Below the pieces are notes generated by a model. That model was not told the DNA's origin and did not search any database. It worked only from the letters and a program-made list of their open reading frames with translations. Position numbers and translations under genes: made by a program. A stretch of DNA of 64,000 nucleotides from Immersiella caudata (taxonomy: Eukaryota; Ascomycota; Sordariomycetes; Sordariales; Lasiosphaeriaceae), in assembly GCA_030512335.1 (NCBI GenBank), contig JAULSU010000006.1:1674001-1738000 (forward strand), given 5' to 3'. Below, piece by piece: positions 1-10,632 of this stretch (position 1 is its first letter; each line of letters begins with the position of its first letter).

Positions 1-293
1 AAGTTGCCAGCCAGTCCGATCCCCATCGGGGTGGCGGATATACCGCCGTGAATTAGGTAAGTCTATGTAATGTACAACAGGCTCTTTAAACCGCAGAAGA
101 GCCTCCTGTCCCTTTTGGAGGGCCTCATTCTACTTTCCTTATATGCTATAACCGACATCATGAGAGGAGCATTATACACTGATACCCCAAAACGCCGTCA
201 TCCTGTGCATACAACATTCGTTTTGCATGGAGAAGATGTGAAAAGATGGTAAAGTGGTGGTACATGGATTTGTGTCAGATGGCTAGACACCGC
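1..293. other. window edge, 3' flank of MGE1
   Basis: No coding region is convincing here. The segment is the downstream flank of the minus-strand GrpE gene. Short open frames across it have no recognisable protein content. Confidence 0.5.
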
Positions 294-1067
294 TTATTTG
301 TTCTTGACAACGCCGACCTTGGCAGGGCGGAGAATGCGGCCGTTGAGCCTGAAGCCCTTCTGCTGGGTGTGGAAGACGGTGTTGTCCTCCTTGTCGGCCA
401 TGGGGGTCATGAAGGTGGCCTCATGCTCGTTAGGGTTGAACTTCTCGCCATGGGGGTCGTAGCGCTCGAGACCGTGGTTCTTGAGCGTCTGCATGAGGAT
501 GCTCTCAGTCATCTTGAGACCCTCGTAGAGGTTGACCAGATCCTGGAGGTGTTCGGTCTTCTCAGTGGCGTTGAGCTTCTCCTCGGGCACCATGGTCAGG
601 GCGCGGTCGAAGTTGTCGATGCTGTCGACGAGGTCCTTGGCGAACTTCTGGATCGCGAAGTCGCGGGCAGCCTTCATGTCGCGCGCTGTGCGGTCCTGAA
701 GGTTGCGGAAGTCGGCGACGGAGCGGAGGTACTTGTCCTGTAGGGGATGTTAGTCAATCCGTCATGCGAAGTAAGCTAAGGGGAGGAAACAAACCTTCCA
801 GTCGCGGATTTCGGCATCCTTGTCCTCTATTTGCTTCTCGAGGGCTGCCAGGGGGTCCTCTTTCGCGGCGCCCTCTCCATTGGCCTCAGGGGCTTTCGAA
901 GCATCGGTCTGGTCGCTGTACCATCTTGCGCGCTGTTGCAGGTTAATTGTCCTTGATGCTGCTACTGGCGCAGCGAAGAATTGTGGTCTGGAGATTTGCC
1001 TTTGGACGGCAGCCCGGAGGCCGGAGCTCAATGCTCTGGAGGAGGTAGAGGCGGTTTGTCGTAACAT
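294..1067 (-). CDS. MGE1: Mitochondrial GrpE nucleotide exchange factor
   Basis: Nucleotide exchange factor for mitochondrial Hsp70 (Ssc1), needed for matrix import and folding. Exons on the minus strand are 1067-795 and 737-294, giving 238 codons. The intron starts GTTTGT and ends CTACAG. The chosen start (1065-1067) opens a classic presequence rich in R, S and A that runs to about residue 45 (RARWYS). A longer in-frame start at 1202 would put a non-targeting stretch in front. After the acidic linker comes a coiled coil (ALEKQIEDKDAEIRDWK). The GrpE signature follows across the splice junction (KYLRSVADFRNLQDRT), then the beta-domain (FNPNEHEATF, GFRLNGRILRPAKVGVVK). Family assignment is firm. 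The exact start is inferred from the targeting signal. Confidence 0.95.
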
Positions 1068-1498
1068 GTTGGCGGATATGTGTGGTCGTGGTCGTGGACG
1101 GAGGCAAGCAATCAGTCGCGTGTTGAGCAGGAATTTTATGACGACCTCTCGGCTCCCAGCGGACATCCCAAGCCATGCAAAAAAATTGGAGTGGCGGATC
1201 ATTGACGGGCCGCCGCATGGTGAGCTGAACCCTTGATTGGGGACGGGTGACTAGCGATTTTCGGCTAGCTCTACGCGGGGCGATGGGTCAAAGCTAAAGC
1301 CACCCCTGGGTGCTCATCGCTTTCAGCCGTTTTCAGAAGGCGTGCAATCAGGTGGCGCGCTTCAACTGTCATGGCATGGAATTTCTGCGGTGGGTGCGGT
1401 AGCTGTTGACTTCCCCAAACCAACACAAAGCGGCGCGAAGGTTTCCACCACCTGGTGTTCACCACAACCTCTGCAAGGCGACGTGAAATACCGACAAG
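1068..1498. promoter_or_regulatory. shared upstream region of MGE1 and RPB3
   Basis: This is a 431-bp divergent intergenic region between MGE1 (-) and RPB3 (+). No TATA box is obvious. It presumably carries both promoters and 5' UTRs, as inferred from gene orientation only. Confidence 0.5.
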
Positions 1499-2711
1499 AT
1501 GGACTACGATCCTATGGCGATGGACGAGTCTGAGGCTCTGGGCCCAGTCATCAAGATCTCCCAAGTATGTTCCTTTGTCGCATCATCCCCCACTCCCTTG
1601 CCTTACTCCTGCGGTGCTCGGTGTTGGATGAGGGGAGGCGGCTTTGCGCTTTGGGAGATGGTCGCTAAACGGTGATCGCGTATCCGACAAACAGGCAGAC
1701 TCGACGCGCGTCAAGTTTGAGCTCTCGAATGCCGAACTCTCTTTCGCCAACTCGCTGCGGCGCGCCATGCTCGCCGAGATTCCCACCATCGCTATCGACC
1801 TGGTCCAGATCGAAGAGAACAGCTCCGTCCTCGCCGATGAGTTTATCGCGCATCGTCTCGGCCTCATCCCCCTCAATGCAGAGGGGGTCGACGCTCTCAA
1901 CTACTCGCGCGACTGCGACTGCGATGAGCACTGCGAGCGCTGTAGCGTGAAGCTCAGTCTCCACGCCAAGTGCACGAGCGACGATATCATGGAGGTCTCG
2001 GCCCGCGACTTGCTCCCCGTTGGCGATCGCATCAACCAGGTTCTCGGAACCCCCGTAATATCGGACCCGGATGGCATGGGCTCGCTGCTCATGAAGTTGC
2101 GTAAGGGGCAAGAGATCAAGCTCACCTGCATCGCGAAGAAGGGTATCGCCAAGGAACACGCAAAGTGGGCGCCGTCTGCCGCGATTGGGTTTGAGTACGA
2201 CCCGCACAATAAGCTTCATCACACGGACTTGTGGTACGAGCAGGATCCCAAGAAGGAATGGTAGGTTGCTCGTAGCTCCATGTAGATCACCTCCAACCGT
2301 CGAGCCAGCTGCTGACGCTCATGACGCAGGCCCCCGAGTGAGTACGCCGACTGGGAAGAGCCGCCGCAGGAAGGCGAGCCCTTCGACTACGACGCTGTGC
2401 CAAACCGGTTTTACTTCAACGTCGAGACAGCAGGGTCAATGCCCCCCGATGCGATTGTTACCGAGGGCATCAAAGTTCTGCAGATGAAGCTCGCCGGCTT
2501 GGTTCACAATTTGAGCGATGAGGGCGATGGCGGCGACTACAACGGGCCTAGGAGTCCTGAGTACGCCGGCGGCGGCGATAACTGGGGTCAAGATCAGGGC
2601 TTCACCACCCCTTACGGCAACACAGGGAACCAGAGCGCTTGGGGCGGAGCTGGCGGTACGACTCCCTTTGGAACGACTCCGTACGGCGCAGGGACCGGCT
2701 CCTGGCCTTGA
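1499..2711 (+). CDS. RPB3: RNA polymerase II subunit RPB3
   Basis: Alpha-like core subunit of RNA polymerase II that dimerises with Rpb11 and nucleates assembly. Exons are 1499-1564, 1695-2260 and 2330-2711, giving 337 aa. Exon 1 encodes MDYDPMAMDESEALGPVIKI and ends CAA|GTATGT. Exon 2 opens after ACAG with ADSTRVKFELSNAELSFANS and the alpha-motif LRRAMLAEIPTIAID. A four-cysteine cluster (RDCDCDEHCERC, about residue 95) matches the zinc loop of Rpb3. The insert domain follows, and then the second dimerisation part (FYFNVETAGSMPPDAIVTEG). The tail is low-complexity G/T/Y-rich and ends in TGSWP. A tryptophan codon is split across intron 2 (TG|G). Assignment is secure; the tail is not conserved in sequence with yeast. 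Confidence 0.95.
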
Positions 2712-3431
2712 GCAGATTGAGTTGCGCCTGGGATTGGGTAGAGCGTTACTCGTAGTCTCAGCGTCGAGGGCAGAAAGGACGCTGCTCGGAGCGCGGCTCG
2801 AAAACCCGAGATATGCGCAAAGCTCCAACGTTGGGGCTCTCCACCTGACGAGCAACTGGGAGGGGTTGTATTATACTAGACCAGCCTCGGCCCATTCACG
2901 CCCGAGAAGGAGAAAACTGGGCTATTTTTACATTTTACATTATGCGTTTTTGGGTCATACGATACCCATGGAGTTTCGGGGGAGAAGCGTCAAGTTCAGG
3001 GGACGTAAGAGGCAGGGTTCATCTGGCACTAGGAATGGGGAACAGTTCCGACCAAGTAGCCGGTTCTCTGCAGGCATACTGCGTAGACAAAAAATCAGGA
3101 AATTAGCAACGGTGCACACTATGCAAACAAGAAATTTGGTTGCCATGACAAATCTGTTGTGTTTCTCTGACCTGTATTTGGTAGTTTGGCCTGGGTGCCC
3201 GTCAATTTGCACCCGCCACTCGATCTCCTCTCCTTCCATGAAGACTTTAGTTACAGTGGTGCCACCAGCTTCTCCTTCGCTCTATGCTCTATATAAAGCA
3301 TGCCGCTCTAACGCCGGCCAGCCGTTGATGATAATTCGTCTATGCTCCCTCATCTATCCGGATCCATGCAATTAGTTCTCGCCTGCGCTGTCTGTCCAAA
3401 ATCGTGTATTGCGGTACATCATGGTGTCGAG
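2712..3431. other. convergent 3' region between RPB3 and DIC1
   Basis: This 720-bp stretch lies between two converging genes and holds their 3' UTRs. Open frames that cross it look like chance translations of GC-rich DNA. A TATATAAAG-like string sits near 3290, but no gene follows it on that strand. Confidence 0.5.
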
Positions 3432-4602
3432 TTAGTCCTCCAGTCCGTGAATCTTGCGGTACACCTTGCGGTGAGACTCTAAAAAGAGGAAAGTACATAT
3501 TGTTTGCCTTTGGAGTCAGGTCAGCATCGAAGGGTTCGGGGATACGAGTGCGTATGAGGCTTACGGTCCAAGGCGCAAGAAGCTTGGCGTCCAGCCCTTG
3601 AACATCCACCGGAGACCCTCGGCGGCGTATATCTCGCCAAGTAGTTTAGGGAGGCTTTGCGATCCATGGGATGACATGACGCGCGTTTTTATCACGTCAA
3701 TGGGGCTTGTTATCGTGGCCGCTGCCACGCCGGCCAGGAATGAGGCCGTGAAGTGTGTCGCCATGTTGTCTTCCATGGGCGTCAGCCGGATAAGCGTGCG
3801 CTTGACAACGTCGTAGCTCGCAAGCTGGCCAGCTGTCATAGCTGCTGCACGCATAGAGTTGGGACCGACGCCGCGGAACCACGAGGCCAAGCCCTCCTCC
3901 CGCGTCATACGCACCAATCCGTCGATGGCGTGGGCATAGTTTCGTCGCTGCGCAGCAGGCAGCGCCGCGTCGTGTTGCATGCGCACATTGAGGACGTCGG
4001 CCGCGTTGCCGGCCAAGCCTCCGACGAAGCCCGAGGCAGAAGCCATGGCGACCAGGAGAACGAAGGACGGCGGTTCCGCTGGGGTGCCGTCTTCGTTTTT
4101 GGCGGGCGAGAAGTGAGACTTGAGCTCCTCGTACAATCCAAAGCGTGTGGTGGAATAGGTTATCTGACGGAGGAGGGACGCCGAAATGCCACTGTACAAG
4201 CCGCGGAAGCCATTGTGCTTGACGATGTGCACAAATGTACCGCTCATGGACTTGGGCATGTCGCCCGTCCGCGTTTGAAGTCGGACCTGGAATTCAGTTA
4301 GTCGAGAAGGGTCGCTTTTCTCGGTCGATTCTGCGCAGCGCTGTGTTGGGCTCATATCGTACCTTGACTATCGCGGGAACTCTGTTAGCATTCGATCGTC
4401 TACATGCGATGGTTTTAGGGGACATACCAAGGTCCAAAGGATGCGTAACACAAGCGGCCATACTGCTCGCGCTGCCGCCAAACCAAAACGGATAGTGTAT
4501 CTGGTTTGGTTGTTTCCTACTCCCTGACGACACCGCCGAGGGGCCCCCTTTTCTTGGGAGCACCTTGACGGCGGCGGGAGGCTGTGCGTGATCTGCCTGC
4601 AT
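3432..4602 (-). CDS. DIC1: Mitochondrial dicarboxylate carrier (with 5-nt micro-exon)
   Basis: Inner-membrane SLC25 carrier, closest to dicarboxylate (malate/succinate-phosphate) carriers. Exons on the minus strand are 4602-4428, 4367-4363, 4286-3565 and 3507-3432, giving 325 aa. The first carrier signature reads THPLDL, then VK, then VRLQTR. Those two residues come from a 5-base exon (TCAAG, 4367-4363) flanked by introns that both have good branch sites (GCTAAC and GACTAAC). Without it the frame is lost. The second and third repeats show GNAADVLNVRMQ and TSPIDVIKTRVM, each followed by a G-x-x-x-x-x-R/K-G loop. The last exon gives QTICTFLFLESHRKVYRKIH. Substrate is inferred from overall resemblance, so another carboxylate carrier is possible. 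It is transcribed away from MSF1 across a 511-bp gap. Confidence 0.93.
4363..4367 (-). other. DIC1: 5-nt micro-exon of DIC1
   Basis: TCAAG on the minus strand, preceded by GCGATAG and followed by GTACGA. It completes Val-Lys in the carrier signature PLDL-VK-VRLQTR and restores the reading frame between exons ending at 4428 and beginning at 4286. Confidence 0.9.
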
Positions 4603-5113
4603 TTTGGCAGCCTGTCACTATAAGAACATTCCGCGAGACACAAATGATGGAAATTGCAAAAGCAACGAAGCAGAAATGCCAACGAATTAAATATTAAGCG
4701 TTGCGGCGCATGAGGAGCGATCGCGAATTGTCCAAAATGACCTTCTGCAACGAAGAGGTTGGATGACGGAGAGGGTTGAAAATCCGATAAGGATTTTTCG
4801 TTATCAGCGGCGCCGGCGGCCTGAAAATTGCGCTGAAATTTTGGTCCAACCGTTTTCCTAGCCGATGTCATCATGCATCGGGGCCTCCCTGTGTCACCCG
4901 CATTCTCGGCGACAGGGGTACCACCCCCCCTTGTTTTGGCTTGGCGGAGATCACGGTCTTCGGAAGCTGCATCGAACAAATTGTTTTCGACAACAGATGA
5001 CCTCCTGAAGTTATTGGCCCCCCCCAGACCTTCGATGCCCATAAACTTTAAAGGGGCAAATCAGTTTACGACATCAGCACTAAGGGCAGAGTACCGACAG
5101 TAAACACGACCAC
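4603..5113. promoter_or_regulatory. head-to-head promoter region of DIC1 and MSF1
   Basis: This is a 511-bp divergent spacer between two nuclear genes for mitochondrial proteins. No TATA box was seen. Joint regulation is possible but is inferred only from arrangement. Confidence 0.45.
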
Positions 5114-6724
5114 ATGCTGTCGCCCAGCATAGCCAGGCGGCAAGCTCTCGCTGCGAAAGCTTTGCGCTTGACGGGGAGCCGCACAAGGAGTCGGGTGCAT
5201 GTCTTCTTAACCACTCGTCCAGCCACACAATGCTGGAGGGCATCATACTCTTCTGGTCAGCACACCTGACGCGCTGAGCTGTCTCTTGATTTGTGCTGAT
5301 GTCTGTCCTCAGGCGTAGCCTCCCCCATACCAACCCCCTCCCCCGCGCCCAAAACACAACCCTCGCCTGTCTCTCAGAAACGGAAAACACCACCACCAAA
5401 GACGGTTACAGTCAATGGAAAAACATATACGCCCGATGAGTGGTACAATGTGCCCGAGAATGTTCTTGCTGCTACCAATCGCAAGGTCTACCTCCAGGAA
5501 GACCACCCAATATCCATCACGCGGCAGATTCTCGAGTCCAAATTCGCTGCGCCGGAATACCTCCCCTACAATAACTTCGACCCGGTAGTGTCAACGTATG
5601 AGAACTTTGACTCGCTCGGATTCCCAGCCGACCATCCAGGACGCGCGCACTCCGAGTCCTTCTACATCAACCGCGAGACTCTGTTGCGGACGCACACCAG
5701 CGCGCACGAGTCTGCCGTCTTTCGCACCAGCACCAGCGATGGCTACTTGATCAGCGCCGATGTATACCGACGGGATGAGATTGACCGGAGCCACTACCCC
5801 GTGTTCCATCAGATGGAGGGTGCACGCACCTGGGACCGCAGCAAGGTGCCCAACGGCGACATTGCCGCCGCCGTCTACGTTGACCTCGCCCGACTGCCCA
5901 AGCACGATATCAAAGTTGAGGACCCCCACCCGCCCTTCGATGCCGAGCGCAACCCGCTACAGATTGCGCATCACACAGCCGCCGAGGCGGAGGCCATCAC
6001 GGCGCATCTGAAACGGTCGCTGGAGCTTATGGTAGTAGAGATCTTCTCTCGGGCCAAGGCCGCTGCGGCGAAGCAAGACCCCAACTACGTGGACGAACCG
6101 CTGCAGATGCGGTGGGTCGAGGCCTACTTCCCCTTCACAAGCCCCTCATGGGAGCTCGAGGTATACTATGCGGGCGACTGGCTTGAGGTGCTTGGCTGCG
6201 GCGTCAGCAAGCAGGAAATTTTGGCCGAAGCAGGCGTACCTTCTAAGCTCGGCTGGGCTTTCGGCATTGGTCTTGACCGCATCGCCATGCTCCTCTTCAA
6301 GATCCCTGACATCCGGCTGTTTTGGTCGCAGGACGAGCGTTTCCTCTGCCAGTTTGCAGGAGTGTCAGGCAATCTCGACAAGCTGAAGCCCTTCGTGCCC
6401 TTCTCGAAGCATCCCCCTTGCTATAGAGACGTCTCCTTCTGGTTACGTTCCACTTCGCCCGCAGGGGGCAACACGGTGACGGCCACCACGCACGACGTCC
6501 ACAACAACGACATCATGGAGATTATCCGCGACGTGGCAGGAGACATTGTCGAAGACGCCAAGCTGGTGGACGAGTTCACCCACCCCAAGACAGGCAGGCG
6601 GAGCATGTGCTACAGGATCAACTACCGCAGCTTGGAGCGCACGCTGACCAACGAGGAAACGAGCGAGCTTCACGCACGGGTCATCGGCGCCCTGACCGAT
6701 AGACTCGGCGTTGAAATCCGATAG
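5114..6724 (+). CDS. MSF1: Phenylalanyl-tRNA synthetase, mitochondrial
   Basis: Monomeric mitochondrial PheRS that charges tRNA-Phe in the matrix. Exons are 5114-5255 and 5313-6724, giving 517 aa. The first exon is an arginine-rich presequence (MLSPSIARRQALAAKALRLT). A P/K-rich linker follows, then the class II core: HPGRAHSESFYIN and LLRTHTSAHE, motif 2 (SADVYRRDEIDRSHYPVFHQ) and motif 3 (GWAFGIGLDRIAMLLF). A C-terminal FDX-ACB anticodon-binding domain begins about SKHPPCYRDVSFWL and ends LTDRLGVEIR. The intron starts GTCAGC, a weaker donor, and has a CTGAT branch site. It is needed because the first exon reaches a TGA a few codons beyond. An AATAAA lies about 100 bp after the stop codon. 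Confidence 0.95.
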
Positions 6725-9219
6725 GTGACCATGTTTGTCATCTCTGCGCGCAAGGGGCGCTGTACACTTACATAGCCTGTAGACCAACTGTATTTCATTG
6801 TACCATCTGTTGTATATCGCGAATAAACCATCCGCCCTCTTTTCCATCCGAAATCGTGCACAAACCCCATTCTCAGACCGGGCCAAAGAACCCCGAAAGA
6901 GGGGGTGGCTCTGCTAGAAATTCTCTGATGTGCGGATTATGTCATGTATTATGTTGTTTCTCGCCTGGTCTCGATCACATTGAACCCTCACGCCTGGCGC
7001 TCGGGTAAAAGGGGAATGCGCGACGGTTTGCAGCTCCGCCACCCTTAGTGAGACGCTGATTTGCGGGATTGCTACGATCCAGAAGGTCGGAAGAACCACA
7101 CCACTACCAAAAGTGCGGAGAAAGGGCAAGTGGTACCGAACGTCTGTGTGGTTTTTGGTTTTTCAGCATTATTGATTCGATGGTTGGTTCCGAACCGTGA
7201 TGCCGGGAAGGTCGGGGATGGGTGCCAAGTCAGATGCAGAGCTTCACTTGGCGTTGGATGTTGAAGGGGGCGGAGCAGAGGTTCTTGTGGGGCCATTGGG
7301 AGGTTGGGATGTCCTCCATGAGGGTTTTGTTCGTTCAATTTTACGGACTGGATGGGGCAGGTGATGGGAGGGGATATCCCGTGGATGGTTTCCGCTGTTT
7401 GAGGGTTGTTGGTTTCACGAGAGCAGGGTTACGAAAGGCATCAACCGGAATCAGAAGGGGTCTACAGGCTCGGCAGCGAGGAGGCAAGGCCTTTTAACTC
7501 AGGATTGCCATGTCCTTGTGCCGCGGTGTTGTGTTGATGAAAGGGGGCTGTGTAAGTCAGCGACGGTTGTCGTGGGATGGAGATCGGGTTGAGTAACCAG
7601 GTTTTGGGCCCAACAATGTTCCCAACGGAGCTTATCTTCTTGATACTTTCGGTCCTTGTCTTGTGCACCTAAGCGGCAATTCGTACATGACGACTGGTAT
7701 TGCATCGCCGTCGCACCAGCATGGCGGCGACGAAGGGGGCTCGGTCCGACGATAGGCAGCGAGGCGTCTGGTGATTGTTTGGGTAGCCGCGTAATAAATC
7801 CGCTGATGTGCGCAGAGGCGTATCAATCCGCCATCGCCTGGACACGGGAGGCGGGCGAAGCATTGAGACGGTCTGTCAAGTGGATATCCATTGCGATCGC
7901 AAGGGATGAACCTTCGCCAGGGCTAACGGAGGGAGGCTTTCGTTGGTGTCGGTGCGCCGCAGGTGACAACACGCAAAAAGTGTGGCTTTATTGTCTTGTT
8001 GATGATGATGTGTCTTGGCCTTTGTCCTGGCATATCCTGCGGGGCGGATGGATGCGGCATGACGAGCGCCTTGGCCAGGGCAGAATACAAACAATCAAGC
8101 AATGCCGATCCTGCTGCTGTGATGGCAATGCGTGGACACGGCGGTGTGCACGGCGCCGTCGGAGCACACGGAGGCCCCGAATTGGCCGCGCCAACATTTG
8201 GACGGGACCCAACGCAAAGCCAAGCCAGGCCATGAACTACCAGCCATGTTGACGTTGCTGGAGCCCGGGCCCTGAAAACAACAAGCTGGGATGGGGAAAT
8301 GAGGCGTTTTGCGTGCGCGCTCAACTGTGCGATTTGGGTGGCTTGGAGGAGGGAGAACCTTCAAGTCCTGGCTAGAAGGTCCACTGTGAGGCTGTGCAGC
8401 GAGCGTTTTTGCGCTCTTCAAGGGAGTTGAGAGCGGAGAGTCCGCCAACAGCCAATCACGGAAGGTGCCCTCAGGACTTTTCTGCCCGTTGAGAACATCT
8501 TTCGCCCCCCATTTTTCCCTTCGGTCTTGGCCAATGGCAATTCCTCTCGTGGCTGCGTGAATGGGAAGGTGCAAGTGGCGACGGGATTCCGTTCTGGAGG
8601 CGCGGGGAGCAAAATGCGACGAGTGCGGTGACCCATTGGAAGTTGTGGCAGCGCAAAACCCACTTGCGGGAGGCAAACGGAGACGAGAAGGACTTGAGAA
8701 ATTGCCAGCAGTGCTAAGCCTGAATGGACATCGTGTTGACGGCTCGAGCACGACTCAGCCCTCAAGCTAGGGGTGCCAGAGTCATTGTGACGGCGGCTTT
8801 GCGAAAGACGGAGTCTGGCGAGGAACGGAACAAGGTCAGGTAGTTGGCTTCTCAAACAGCCTGTGATCGACAAAGCCGCCTGCTGTTTCACCGCAGCCAG
8901 CGATGCAGCTGCCGCACACCGTGGCCCGTCCTCCGCCATCACTGCCCCTGCAAGCGCATGCGACCACCTCCGCATCGCATCATAAGGTACCGCACTTCTT
9001 TCGACCCAGACTATATAACCCGCCCACCCACCTTCCACTTTCGACTCCCCTCCACCGCAGATATCCCACAACACAACAGACCAAAACATCTAGCCAGTAG
9101 GATCAGCTAGTACTACTAGTATCGACCGCTCGCACATATCGACGACAAAGAGAGCAGCACTTGACGACCCAGTCTTCTCTCCCCGCTTTCTTCGAAACCC
9201 CCCCCACACTCAGTTCACC
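6725..9219. promoter_or_regulatory. 2.5-kb gene-free region upstream of calcipressin
   Basis: No supported gene. Several overlapping frames (up to about 220 codons) occur on both strands but none shows a recognisable domain, and they overlap each other heavily. The first about 150 bp are the MSF1 3' UTR. The right end has pyrimidine/CA-rich sequence and a TATA-like element just before calcipressin. The stretch is unusually long for this gene-dense window, so a large promoter, a long leader or a non-coding RNA is possible. Confidence 0.5.
9012..9018 (+). promoter_or_regulatory. TATA-like box of calcipressin gene
   Basis: TATATAA about 200 bp before the calcipressin start codon, followed by a CA/CT-rich leader of the kind seen at fungal transcription starts. 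It has not been tested. Confidence 0.45.
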
Positions 9220-9996
9220 ATGGAGCAAGAAACGAGACCCAAGTCCTCCTCGGAGCGCATGCACAAGATCAAGCCCCTGAGCCTCGACCTCTCCAAGCTC
9301 CCTCCGCTCGAGCAGCCCACACCTCCCTCCAACACCCTCATCATCACAAACCTCCAGTCGCTGGAAATCTTCCGGCCCGACAACCTCCAAGAGATCCGCG
9401 AGCTCATGTCCAAAACCGCACCGATCCACTCGTGGTCCCCGCTCAAGTCCTTCCGCCGCATCATCGTCTCCTTCTTTGACGAGCAGGCAGCCATCAAGGT
9501 CCGCCAGGTATGGGACGGCGAGGCCATCCTCGGCAACCACTGCAAAATCTACTTTGGCAAGGAAACGCCCATCGAGGCGCAAGAGGATGTGCACCTGACC
9601 CTGCCCGACGCCGGCAAGCTGTTCTTCATCAGCCCACCGCCTAGCCCGCCGCACGGGTGGGAGATGAAGCTTGAGGACGCACCCAACAAGATGGTGCACG
9701 CCGAGGACCTGGCGGATGCGCTGGCCAGGCTGCGCCACCAGGCTGTCGCGGACGCCGGGCCGTCGCCTGTTTCGCCCGCGCATAGCAACACGAGCGGGAT
9801 GCGCAGCCGGAGCTCGACGCTGATCTTCCAGCCTCAGGTGGAGCTGGGGAACAGCCCGGATCTACCGTGTGTTATGGTCGACGATATGACGGATGAGCCC
9901 GAGGCCATGAGCATGAGCCCCCTGTCGATTCCGGAGCCGAAGCCCATCTTGGCGCACACAATGAGGCCGCCGGTGGATCTTAGCCTCGACGACTAG
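9220..9996 (+). CDS. RCN1: Calcipressin (RCAN family calcineurin regulator)
   Basis: Regulator of the Ca2+/calmodulin phosphatase calcineurin. It is a single uninterrupted frame of 258 aa. An RRM-like fold spans about residues 40-120 (NTLIITNLQSLEIF, RRIIVSFFDEQAAIKVRQVW). The family hallmark SP-repeat LFFISPPPSPPHGWEMK lies at about residue 137; phosphorylation of these serines modulates calcineurin inhibition in known members. A C-terminal PxIxIT-like or TxxP-type docking tail may exist after VELGNSPDLPCVMVDDM, but I cannot assign it firmly. The upstream region is long and has a TATA box, which fits the stress- and Crz1-responsive control known for the family. I did not find a certain Crz1 site. 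Confidence 0.93.
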   Translation: MEQETRPKSSSERMHKIKPLSLDLSKLPPLEQPTPPSNTLIITNLQSLEIFRPDNLQEIRELMSKTAPIHSWSPLKSFRRIIVSFFDEQAAIKVRQVWDGEAILGNHCKIYFGKETPIEAQEDVHLTLPDAGKLFFISPPPSPPHGWEMKLEDAPNKMVHAEDLADALARLRHQAVADAGPSPVSPAHSNTSGMRSRSSTLIFQPQVELGNSPDLPCVMVDDMTDEPEAMSMSPLSIPEPKPILAHTMRPPVDLSLDD

Positions 9997-10632
9997 CAGC
10001 GCGAGCAGCGAAAGAATCGATCTACAACTCTTTGATTCGGGGGCGTTGACCCTCTCTGTATTTCCTAGCGTTTTTCTCGATCATGGGTTGGCCGGCGTTG
10101 GGTGGTAGGGTAATTGGCAGCAACCATGAAAAAGGGGCGAATCGAGCCAAAATTTTCGCATCGCACAGGCGTTATGGTGTAGGATATGGAAAGCCTATTA
10201 CTTTTTGGGCTTTGGGGTTTCTCATTATTGTCAAAGACTCGAATAGAGGCGGACAATCTAGACCAAGCGTATAGTTGGCTCCCTGCTTTGGGAGATGTCC
10301 CTGATAAAGGGAAGTGTCAATCGCTTTTGGAAGTAAAAACCAAAAACAAATCAATATTCTCATAATCATATCTTCTGGGTATTTGCCCCCCATACCTGTG
10401 CATGGACATTGTGTTACACTTGAGTTATCGTCAGACTAACCTCCTAGTACCCGCTGCGCGTGACGGCACTTTATCGCAAACATGCTTCCGCATCTCGAAA
10501 CCGCCGGCGCCACATCCCGTGCGAGGTTCAACGTTCTTTCACCCAAGATCCCCCTTCCCCACAGGATCGACCCCGGATCTGCCTCACCCCCCATCCCGTC
10601 TTTATCCCAGCTTGTTACTCGCGCTTTGTCCC
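9997..10632. other. convergent 3' region, calcipressin / oxygenase gene
   Basis: This 636-bp spacer lies between genes that face each other. It is moderately AT-rich and holds 3' UTRs. No RNA gene or repeat was seen. Confidence 0.5.

Noticed and set aside
3285..3300. TATATAAAG string as a promoter
   Set aside because: It lies between two converging genes with no plus-strand gene downstream.
2518..3375. 285-codon plus-strand frame
   Set aside because: It starts inside RPB3 in another frame and runs into the 3' spacer. No protein signature.
7656..8252. 198-codon plus-strand frame in the calcipressin upstream region
   Set aside because: It overlaps several equally long frames on both strands, with no domain, no supporting splice structure and atypical composition (many C and W).
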